From: JAYZQT01 sp964412235
Lineage (GTDB): Bacteria; Pseudomonadota; Alphaproteobacteria; MPNO01; UBA830
Reading direction: 5' to 3'
DNA: 22,543 nt
NCBI GenBank assembly: GCA_964412235.1
Contig: CAYPNT010000047.1
Span: 1 to 22,543, forward strand
Under the pieces are notes generated by a model. The model was not told where the DNA came from, did not search any database, and was given only the letters and a program-made list of their open reading frames with translations. The position numbers and the translations under genes are program-made. Positions 16,252-22,543 of this stretch are shown here, piece after piece; the stretch's first letter is position 1, and each line of letters starts with the position of its first letter.

Positions 16252-16770
16252 TTGATACGGAAGTGCCAGGATGCCGATTTTCACGGTCTGCTTACAATTA
16301 TCAATGATGGAGCGCAAGCTTATAAGGGGGTTATTCCAGCAGAAAACTGGCATGAGCCGTATATGTCGTCAGACCAGCTTCGAGAGGAAGTCTTGCTGGG
16401 CATAGAATTTTGGGGCTATGAAATGGGTGGCAGCCTCGTTGGGATGATGGGGGTACAAGCACGCGAGGACGTTTTCCTTATCAGACATGCATACGTGCGG
16501 CACGAAAAACAACGAAAGGGTGTCGGAACTATGTTATTAACGCACCTTGTAGCCACTATCGATAGAGCAATCCTAATAGGAACATGGCGTTCTGCTATAT
16601 GGGCCCTGCGATTTTACGAGAAAAATGGTTTCAGTGTTGTGCCGGATCTCGAAAAGAATAGGCTTTTAAGAAAGTATTGGGATATCCCTGTCGGGCAGGC
16701 GGACGCATCGGTCGTGTTGGCTGATCATCACGCACTAAGCACGATTGTTAGAGGTGTACCCGATTCCTGA
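16252..16770 (+). CDS. GNAT-family N-acetyltransferase
   Basis: Cytosolic acetyl-CoA-dependent acetyltransferase of unknown substrate. The 172-aa protein starts at TTG with MIRKCQDADFHGLLTIINDG, the usual first strand and helix. Motif A with the CoA pyrophosphate loop is RHAYVRHEKQRKGVGTMLL (Q-R-K-G-V-G, near residues 86-92), and motif B is ALRFYEKNGFSVV. It resembles a conserved subgroup, familiar from other alphaproteobacteria, with the EFWGYE, LIRHAYV, LIGTWR and LLRKYW segments. That argues for a real, maintained gene, not a decayed insert. It stands alone on the + strand between trpD and the foldase gene, the place usually taken by trpG and trpE. It converges on the foldase gene with a 56-nt gap. 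The substrate cannot be inferred. Confidence 0.88.
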   Translation: MIRKCQDADFHGLLTIINDGAQAYKGVIPAENWHEPYMSSDQLREEVLLGIEFWGYEMGGSLVGMMGVQAREDVFLIRHAYVRHEKQRKGVGTMLLTHLVATIDRAILIGTWRSAIWALRFYEKNGFSVVPDLEKNRLLRKYWDIPVGQADASVVLADHHALSTIVRGVPDS

Positions 16771-16826
16771 ACTCGTGAGGAACCGAAAAGCGCTTGGTAG
16801 TAATTAAAGCATTATTTGGATGTTGA

Positions 16827-18725
16827 TTATGGCGCAGAATTAGAAAAATATTTTTGGAGCGCAGCTTTATTTATTGATACAGAGTATTCTTTGCGTAACG
16901 CTTTAGTGTATTGCTGAAGTATGTCGTCGCTAACCGCGGATGACAACACTTTCTGTAATTTGTCAAAATTCTTTTTGTCTTGGGCTATTTGTCCGTTTTT
17001 AATATCGATTAGGCGGGCGACAGCATAACCTTCCGCTGTTTGAGCGATAACAACATCACCTCTTTTAGCTTTAAATAACTTCGGTAATATCTCCCGAGGT
17101 GCTATTCTAGAACCCATCGCTCCGAACCTGGAAACGAGCCCCGTTTTAACGGAGTTAAGACCAAAGCTTTTTGCTATTTCTTTCATGTTACTAACATTTT
17201 TAGCCCTATTTTGAATTTTGTGTGCAGTTTTTTTTGCTTCGTTATTCAATTGTTTATTTTGCCATGCCTCTTCAACAAGTTTTCGCACTTTATTAAGTTC
17301 CCGCTTCTTTGGGGGCGTTATCTTATCGACCCGCACCATGAAATAACCGCCCTCTTGCGTTTCTATTAGTTCGCTGGTTTCATCTTCTTTGAGGTTAAAA
17401 GCGGTTTGTATGAACTGAGGGTCTTCGGGAATGGCTTTAGCCTTTATGCCCGAGGAGCTGTTACCAGATACGTCGATAAAGTCTGTTTTATATATTTTCA
17501 TTCCCAACTCTCGACCAACGCTTTCTATAGAAGCACCACCTGCCAAGGTATCTTCTATTTGATCGGCACGCTTTATTAGTACTTCTACTGCCATTTCCCG
17601 AGAAATATCAGCGGTTAGCGCATTCCTAACTTCTTTAAGGGTTGGTGTCCTTCCAGGTTTTATATTTACAACCTTGAGTATGTGCCACCCTAGTGGTGTC
17701 CTTATGGGTTCAGAGACACCATTAAGGTTTAACGAAAAAGTACTCTTTGCAAGTTCCGGGAGCAGATCGCGTTTTGATACAAATCCAATATTAGTTTTCT
17801 TTACAGTGTCACTTGTGTTTCGCAATCCATCTGTTGAAAAATTTTTACTGGTGGTGAGGACAGCATAGGCTTTTTTAGCATTAGTTTCGTCTTTAAATAA
17901 TAATTGTTGGAGTTCTCTAGTCTCCGGGATGACTAATGAGCTTAATCTATCCTCGTATTCCTCTCGGATACGTTCTTCAGAAGGCGAAAGGTCCTTTGCT
18001 ACTTCCTCGGGATCCAGATAAAGGACTGACATTTGACGATATTCCGGCGCCATGAAGTAGGAAGAATGTTTATTCAAGTATTTTTTAAGGGCGGCGTCCG
18101 TAGCAATTGGCTTGTTTTTGGTTGTTTGTCGTCTTACCTGAATGATTTCCGCGCTTCTCCGCTCGTTTTGATGTTGAAATAGAACATTGGTTAGTTGAGG
18201 AGGTGCAAGGGATCCAGACGAGAGGATGCCGGTTATGTAGTTGCGTATTAGGTCCTGTTTGACGGAGGCAACATAAGTTGCCTCGCTCATGCCATTATTC
18301 GCTAATAATGTGCGAAAAACCGCGGGATCAAATTCGCCTGTCTTATTTCGGAAGCCAGGTTCTTGTCTAATTTTGGCACGAATGATGTTGTCACTAACTG
18401 CTAGACCTAAGTCATTTGCTTGCAATTCAATCAGTCGTTTATCAATTATACTATTTAGGGTAATACGTTCTAAACCCATATTTCGAGCCTGTTGGCTATC
18501 GATATTCCCAATACGAGTGCGAATTTCATTTAGTTGTTGACGATACCTTTTTTGAAATTGTCTCTGTGTGATTTTCGTATCACCTACGGTTGCCACTTCG
18601 TCGGGGTTGGATATAACGCCAACCATATCGCCAACACCCCAAACCGCGAAACTGAGTATTAGTAATGAGGCAAGAAGGATCATCACGTATTTTCCAACGC
18701 CTTTTTTCATACTCTCGAGTAGCAT
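16827..18725 (-). CDS. ppiD: PpiD/SurA-like membrane-anchored peptidyl-prolyl isomerase
   Basis: Foldase of the periplasmic face of the inner membrane, thought to receive proteins leaving SecYEG. Of its 632 aa, a short cytosolic start (MLLESMKKGVGKY) is followed by one membrane segment at about 13-32, then the SurA-N-like chaperone domain (about 40-220; VATVGDTKITQRQFQKRY is the typical opening). A parvulin domain follows at about 268-352, ending LGWHILKVVNIKPG, then a second, degenerate peptidase-like region and a Lys-rich C-terminus. Family PpiD usually keeps this layout (about 620-640 aa). GGAAAG lies 6 nt before the ATG. Isomerase activity is uncertain because parvulin active sites in PpiD are often degenerate. 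It is divergent from tpiA. Confidence 0.9.
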   Translation of the reverse strand: MLLESMKKGVGKYVMILLASLLILSFAVWGVGDMVGVISNPDEVATVGDTKITQRQFQKRYRQQLNEIRTRIGNIDSQQARNMGLERITLNSIIDKRLIELQANDLGLAVSDNIIRAKIRQEPGFRNKTGEFDPAVFRTLLANNGMSEATYVASVKQDLIRNYITGILSSGSLAPPQLTNVLFQHQNERRSAEIIQVRRQTTKNKPIATDAALKKYLNKHSSYFMAPEYRQMSVLYLDPEEVAKDLSPSEERIREEYEDRLSSLVIPETRELQQLLFKDETNAKKAYAVLTTSKNFSTDGLRNTSDTVKKTNIGFVSKRDLLPELAKSTFSLNLNGVSEPIRTPLGWHILKVVNIKPGRTPTLKEVRNALTADISREMAVEVLIKRADQIEDTLAGGASIESVGRELGMKIYKTDFIDVSGNSSSGIKAKAIPEDPQFIQTAFNLKEDETSELIETQEGGYFMVRVDKITPPKKRELNKVRKLVEEAWQNKQLNNEAKKTAHKIQNRAKNVSNMKEIAKSFGLNSVKTGLVSRFGAMGSRIAPREILPKLFKAKRGDVVIAQTAEGYAVARLIDIKNGQIAQDKKNFDKLQKVLSSAVSDDILQQYTKALRKEYSVSINKAALQKYFSNSAP

Positions 18726-18878
18726 TACAACTTTCCATTAATAGTTATTAATAATGAATTTAGAATCCGCCGCATAATAGGGTTCGGGTTTACTAGCAGC
18801 AAGATTATCCGTTCATATAGGCTCTTCGCTTTGGTGGCGTCTACGTATTGTGTTAGTGTACTTCTTAATAGGAAACAT
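18726..18878. other. Divergent ppiD-tpiA intergenic region
   Basis: 153 nt that must contain promoters for both genes. There is an ATTAAT direct repeat with a 4-nt spacer near the ppiD side. I could not assign a confident promoter for either gene. Confidence 0.5.
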
Positions 18879-19652
18879 ATGGTTAGCATGAGTAATACAC
18901 GTCGCCGTTTGATCGCAGGCAATTGGAAAATGCATGGGAGTATAACCTTTGTGGAGAAATTTTCCACTGAGCTTATGAAACTTGCTTCGGGTTTTAAGGC
19001 TAGCAATATAGAGCTAGCGCTATGTCCTCCCAGCCCTTATCTGAAAACTATTCACGATTTACTTGATAGTACTTTAATTTCTATTGGTGCTCAGGACTGT
19101 CACACTGAAAGAAAAGGTGCTCATACTGGAGATGTGTCCGTTGAAATGTTAGTTGATGTTGGGTGTAAGTATGTGATCACGGGGCATTCGGAGAGACGCG
19201 TGCAGCATGGGGAGCCAAACGGGCTAGTTCGCAGAAAAACGGCCACCGCTCAAACAACTGGCCTTATACCAATTCTGTGCGTTGGCGAACAGCTAGATGA
19301 TAGAGAAAGTGGAAATGCCGTTGAAAAAGTTCTCAGGCAATTAAAAGAATGCATTCCGGAAGGGTCAAGTGGCACAAACATTGTCGTCGCTTACGAACCG
19401 GTTTGGGCTATTGGGACCGGTAAAATCCCCACGATTAGTGAAATCGCTGAGGTGCACGTCGCGATCCGTAACGCTGTAAACAAATTAATTTCAGATCCGA
19501 CCAGATTGCGTATTTTGTATGGCGGATCCGTAAAGTCACATAATGCGGAGGATATTCTATCTGTTTCCAACGTGGACGGTGCATTGGTGGGAGGAGCTAG
19601 CCTAAAAACTGACGAATTTTGGGACATAGTAAAGGGATGCGTGAAGGAATGA
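18879..19652 (+). CDS. tpiA: Triosephosphate isomerase
   Basis: Interconverts dihydroxyacetone phosphate and glyceraldehyde-3-phosphate. It is a TIM barrel of 257 aa. The catalytic set is complete: Lys17 (GNWKMHG), His103 (ITGHSERR) and Glu173 in AYEPVWAIGTG; the phosphate loop GGSVKSHNA and GALVGGASL are also present. The frame is open to TTG 18831, but AGGA (18870-18873) lies 5 nt before ATG 18879, and the family begins shortly before RRLIAGNWKM, so ATG 18879 is preferred, with ATG 18888 as the alternative. It leads the tpiA-secG-pyrG-kdsA run. Its product equilibrium affects the methylglyoxal that gloA in this window removes, though they are not co-transcribed. Confidence 0.97.
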   Translation: MVSMSNTRRRLIAGNWKMHGSITFVEKFSTELMKLASGFKASNIELALCPPSPYLKTIHDLLDSTLISIGAQDCHTERKGAHTGDVSVEMLVDVGCKYVITGHSERRVQHGEPNGLVRRKTATAQTTGLIPILCVGEQLDDRESGNAVEKVLRQLKECIPEGSSGTNIVVAYEPVWAIGTGKIPTISEIAEVHVAIRNAVNKLISDPTRLRILYGGSVKSHNAEDILSVSNVDGALVGGASLKTDEFWDIVKGCVKE

Positions 19653-19727
19653 AAAACAGAATTAAAACTTCTTTTCAAAATGATTTTTAACGATTAAACG
19701 TCTGGTGCGCTATTAAGGTAAGCACGT

Positions 19728-20048
19728 ATGATTGAAGTCCTTTTAGTTATTCATGTCATTTTGGCTCTTGCTCTTGTTGGAATTGTCCTTGTCCAGAGAA
19801 GTGAGGGGGGGGCTTTAGGAATGGGCGGCGCTACAATGGGAGGTTTGATGACAACTCGTGGGTCAGCAAACTTGCTGACACGAGCAACCGCTGTAGTTGC
19901 GGCTTGTTTCATAGCGAGTAGTCTCACTTTGGCAATTTTGTCGTCATCGAATCAGAAACCTAAGTCGATAATTGATACTGGAACTAGTTCAATTGTTGAC
20001 AAGCCATTGGCAAAGCCGAGTGAGCCTGCAGTTCCGGTCGCAAAGTAG
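19728..20048 (+). CDS. secG: Protein-export membrane protein SecG
   Basis: Small accessory subunit of the SecYEG translocon. The 106-aa protein has two membrane segments, about residues 3-22 and 52-71. They are joined by the conserved glycine-rich cytosolic loop LVQRSEGGALGMGG, with RGSANLLTRATA before the second segment. A polar, Pro/Ser/Lys-rich tail of about 30 residues follows, a common and poorly conserved feature in alphaproteobacteria. AAGG lies 9 nt before ATG 19728. The tpiA-secG-pyrG order is widely conserved in the class and confirms the call. Confidence 0.94.
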   Translation: MIEVLLVIHVILALALVGIVLVQRSEGGALGMGGATMGGLMTTRGSANLLTRATAVVAACFIASSLTLAILSSSNQKPKSIIDTGTSSIVDKPLAKPSEPAVPVAK

Positions 20049-20059
20049 ACACTTCTGAT

Positions 20060-20080
20060 AAAAATTATTTTTTAATTTTT
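20060..20080 (+). repeat. AT-only 8-bp hairpin between secG and pyrG
   Basis: AAAAATTA and TAATTTTT are exact reverse complements around a 5-T loop, 12 nt after the secG stop. The stem has no G-C pair, so it would be weak as an intrinsic terminator; it may only attenuate or mark the start of the pyrG promoter region. Confidence 0.4.
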
Positions 20081-20131
20081 GTGATCTGATCCCTTTCAAT
20101 AAGGTAGTGAAGTGCTGTACATTGCCGGTCC

Positions 20132-21763
20132 ATGACGCGGTTTGTTTTCATCACCGGCGGCGTGGTCTCTTCTTTAGGAAAGGGGTTAGCTTCTGCAGCG
20201 CTTGGTGCGCTTCTGCAGGCTCGTGGTTATAAAGTAAGATTGAGAAAGTTTGACCCTTATTTAAATGTTGATCCTGGGACGATGAGCCCAACCCAACACG
20301 GGGAAGTATACGTCACGGATGACGGTGCAGAGACCGACCTAGATTTAGGACATTATGAGCGTTTTACAGGTGTTCCCGCACGGCGGAGTGACAATGTAAC
20401 AACAGGGCGCATATATACAAACGTCATCGAAAACGAGCGTAGAGGAGATTATTTGGGGGCAACGGTACAGGTTATTCCTCATGTAACGGACGCCATTAAG
20501 GAGTTTGCTTTAAGTGATATAGGGGATGAAGATTTTGTTTTGTGTGAAATTGGTGGAACCGTAGGGGATATCGAAAGCCTTCCATTTCTAGAGGCTATTC
20601 GGCAACTGGGTAATGAACTAGGCCGAGACCGTGCAATGTATATTCACCTTACACTTGTTCCTTATCTTAAATCGGCGGGGGAAATAAAAACCAAGCCGAC
20701 ACAGCACTCGGTAAAAGAGCTTCAGAGCGTAGGCATCCAGCCAGATATGATTCTCTGTAGATGCGAACAAGATATTCCCGTCGAGGAAAGACGTAAAATC
20801 GCTCTGTTTTGTAACGTTCCAGTTGAAAACGTTATCAGTGCACCGGACGTTACTACAATTTACGAAGTGCCGGTTAGCTATAATAAGCGCGGCATGGATC
20901 GCCAATTAGCCCGCCATTTTAACCTAAAGGAAAATGATAATGAACTCGACTTAGCGCGTTGGACGGGCATTGTGAGTAATACAAAAAACCCGGAGGCTGA
21001 AGTTACTGTCGCAGTAGTCGGTAAATATACAAACCTGCTTGATTCCTATAAGTCGTTGTCGGAGGCGCTGGTCCATGGTGGTATTGCAAACAATGTTCGC
21101 GTCCAGATGGATTGGATCGATTCCGAAATTTTTGAAACGGAAGAGGCGGTTCATCTTTTATCTAAAGTCGAGGGTATTCTTGTTCCTGGGGGGTTTGGCG
21201 AACGCGGTGCTGAAGGAAAAATAGCAGCCGCAAAATTCGCGAGGGAACACAACGTGCCATATTTTGGGATTTGTTTTGGAATGCAGATGGCAGTTATCGA
21301 AGCTGCACGAAATATGGCAGGTATTGAAACCGCGGGTTCTACGGAATTCGGGGATTGTGGTGAGGCAATTATCGGGTTAATGACAGAGTGGGCTCGTGGG
21401 AACACGGTAGAGCGTCGTGAAAGTAGTGATAACAAGGGCGGCACGATGCGTTTGGGCGCCTATGATTGTATCCTCGAAGAGGGTACCTTGGTAAAAAGAA
21501 TTTATAATAGTAGGAAAATTAGCGAACGGCATAGACATCGCTATGAGGTAAATATTGCATATAAAGAAAAGTTGGAGGCAGTCGGTGTGTGTTTTTCGGG
21601 TCTTTCTCCAGACGGGGTGCTACCGGAGATCATCGAACTTCCAAGCCACCCGTGGTATGTCGGCGTGCAATTTCACCCGGAACTAAAATCTAAACCTTTT
21701 TCGCCTCACCCACTTTTTGCATCGTTTGTTCAGGCCGCGCTTGAGCATTCACGGCTTGTGTGA
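20132..21763 (+). CDS. pyrG: CTP synthase
   Basis: Makes CTP from UTP, ATP and glutamine; CTP is needed for CMP-Kdo formation in lipopolysaccharide synthesis. The 543-aa protein has the N-terminal synthetase domain opening FVFITGGVVSSLGKG, with the P-loop-like nucleotide site, then GTMSPTQHGEVYVTDDGAE and CEIGGTVGDIESLPF. The C-terminal class I glutaminase domain starts near residue 290: VPGGFGERG, the nucleophile Cys381 in FGICFGMQ, and the His and Glu of QFHPELKSKP. ATG 20132 gives the canonical N-terminus, although there is no clear Shine-Dalgarno. The stop is 3 nt before kdsA. Confidence 0.98.
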   Translation: MTRFVFITGGVVSSLGKGLASAALGALLQARGYKVRLRKFDPYLNVDPGTMSPTQHGEVYVTDDGAETDLDLGHYERFTGVPARRSDNVTTGRIYTNVIENERRGDYLGATVQVIPHVTDAIKEFALSDIGDEDFVLCEIGGTVGDIESLPFLEAIRQLGNELGRDRAMYIHLTLVPYLKSAGEIKTKPTQHSVKELQSVGIQPDMILCRCEQDIPVEERRKIALFCNVPVENVISAPDVTTIYEVPVSYNKRGMDRQLARHFNLKENDNELDLARWTGIVSNTKNPEAEVTVAVVGKYTNLLDSYKSLSEALVHGGIANNVRVQMDWIDSEIFETEEAVHLLSKVEGILVPGGFGERGAEGKIAAAKFAREHNVPYFGICFGMQMAVIEAARNMAGIETAGSTEFGDCGEAIIGLMTEWARGNTVERRESSDNKGGTMRLGAYDCILEEGTLVKRIYNSRKISERHRHRYEVNIAYKEKLEAVGVCFSGLSPDGVLPEIIELPSHPWYVGVQFHPELKSKPFSPHPLFASFVQAALEHSRLV

Positions 21764-21766
21764 TTC

Positions 21767-22543
21767 ATGAATACTTTAAACGCGATTAAACTTGGTAATT
21801 TTTTCATTGGGAATGACAGACCTTTTGTGCTTATCGCTGGACCGTGCTTGCTGGAAGGAAAAAACCATGCATTGGAAATGTCCAATGCTCTAACAGAAAT
21901 TACATCGCAACTTGGAATTGGCTTCATCTATAAAACATCTTTTGATAAAGCCAATAGAACTTCATTGGAAAGTGCCCGAGGCTTAGGTATTGACGAAAGC
22001 CTTCCAATTTTGTCTGAGGTACGTGAAAAAATAGGGTGTCCAGTTTTGACCGATGTACATCTTCCTGAGCAGTGTGAACGTGTTGCCGGAGTTGTTGATG
22101 TGTTGCAAATTCCGGCATTTCTCTGTCGTCAAACCGACTTAATAATGGCGGCGGCCAGGACAGGTTCACCTATAAATATCAAAAAGGGGCAATTTTTAGC
22201 CCCTTGGGATATGGAGAATGTGGTCCAAAAGGCTGTTTCTGTGGGAAACAATAAAGTGATGGTTTGTGAGAGAGGAGTGTCGTTTGGCTACAACACATTG
22301 GTGTCGGACATGCGCTCTATACCGATACTTGCCCAAAACGGTTGGCCGGTAATCTACGATGCAACCCATTCGGTTCAACAACCAGGTGGACATGGAACTT
22401 CTTCGGGTGGTCAGCGAGAATTTGTGCCAGTCTTGGCTCGTGCGGCGGCCTCGATCGGAGTGGCCGGAATTTTTATGGAGACGCATCACGACCCTGATAA
22501 AGCGCCGTCAGATGGGCCAAATATGATTTCGATTAAGGCTCTA
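21767..22543 (+). CDS. kdsA: 3-deoxy-8-phosphooctulonate synthase KdsA (3' end off window)
   Basis: Condenses arabinose-5-phosphate with phosphoenolpyruvate to Kdo-8-phosphate, the precursor of the sugar that caps lipid A. 259 codons are present and the frame is open at the window end; about 15-25 residues are missing. Family blocks are LIAGPCLLEG, KTSFDKANRTS, LQIPAFLCRQTD, NIKKGQFLAPWDM, CERGVSFGYN, YDATHSVQQPGG and FMETHHDP. Four putative metal ligands are seen: Cys27, His201, Glu238 and Asp249. Their spacing equals that of the metal-dependent Aquifex enzyme, and Cys replaces the Asn of metal-free enzymes such as that of E. coli. ATG 21767 lies 3 nt after the pyrG stop without a ribosome site of its own, which suggests coupling. 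Confidence 0.96.
   Translation, partial: MNTLNAIKLGNFFIGNDRPFVLIAGPCLLEGKNHALEMSNALTEITSQLGIGFIYKTSFDKANRTSLESARGLGIDESLPILSEVREKIGCPVLTDVHLPEQCERVAGVVDVLQIPAFLCRQTDLIMAAARTGSPINIKKGQFLAPWDMENVVQKAVSVGNNKVMVCERGVSFGYNTLVSDMRSIPILAQNGWPVIYDATHSVQQPGGHGTSSGGQREFVPVLARAAASIGVAGIFMETHHDPDKAPSDGPNMISIKAL

Noticed and set aside
15932..16826. Mobile element or genomic island around the GNAT gene
   Set aside because: No transposase, integrase, terminal inverted repeats, target duplication or nearby tRNA is visible. The GNAT protein resembles a conserved alphaproteobacterial subgroup, so horizontal insertion is not supported by the sequence alone.
20060..20080. Intrinsic terminator between secG and pyrG
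   Set aside because: The stem is perfect but consists only of A-T pairs; too weak to call a terminator, so it was listed only as a hairpin repeat.
1..22543. CRISPR array, defence locus, toxin-antitoxin pair or secondary-metabolite cluster
   Set aside because: No regularly spaced repeats and no genes of these types; all convincing genes are core housekeeping or envelope genes apart from the GNAT gene.

Overview
The window is a stretch of core chromosome from an alphaproteobacterium of moderate, slightly AT-rich base composition. Protein family types and gene order both support this. The run rseP-bamA-skp-lpxD-fabZ-lpxA-lpxI-lpxB, then gltA-gltX-lexA-moeA-moaC-trpC-trpD, then a PpiD/SurA-like foldase beside tpiA-secG-pyrG-kdsA, is the arrangement I recall from Caulobacter, Rhizobiales and Rhodospirillales. 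LpxI in place of LpxH, and a candidate GTTC-N7-GTTC type LexA box, also fit. I cannot name an order or genus. Nearly all of the window is coding, and most genes overlap or abut.

Positions 1-8457 (+) form an envelope-biogenesis operon. It runs from the end of the site-2 protease RseP through the outer-membrane protein insertase BamA, the periplasmic chaperone Skp, and the early lipid A pathway (LpxD, LpxA, LpxI, LpxB, with FabZ inside). It ends with a glyoxalase I gene that overlaps lpxB. Positions 8479-15931 (-) hold two or three converging transcription units: gltA; gltX; lexA behind a probable SOS box; and the tightly overlapping trpD-trpC-moaC-moeA.

Positions 15932-16826 are the least ordinary part. 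A 320-nt gap and a lone GNAT acetyltransferase (+) sit where trpE and trpG are usually found. A long membrane-anchored PpiD-like foldase (-) follows, then a divergent region and the + strand run tpiA-secG-pyrG-kdsA, which leaves the window inside kdsA. This last part links glycolysis, protein export, CTP supply and Kdo synthesis. CTP and Kdo-8-phosphate feed the same lipopolysaccharide pathway as the first operon.

I see no phage, transposon, CRISPR, toxin-antitoxin or defence system, and no convincing tRNA or rRNA. The best candidates for something new are small. (i) A 235-nt lexA-gltX gap, where comEC is often found, carries a promoter-like pair on the + strand followed by a 10-bp perfect inverted repeat and five T residues; together they could encode an RNA of about 90 nt. 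(ii) Two syntenic gene losses (comEC; trpE-trpG) lie in an otherwise intact block, the second with a GNAT gene in its place. Starts in several genes were moved from the longest reading frame on the basis of Shine-Dalgarno sequences and family N-termini.
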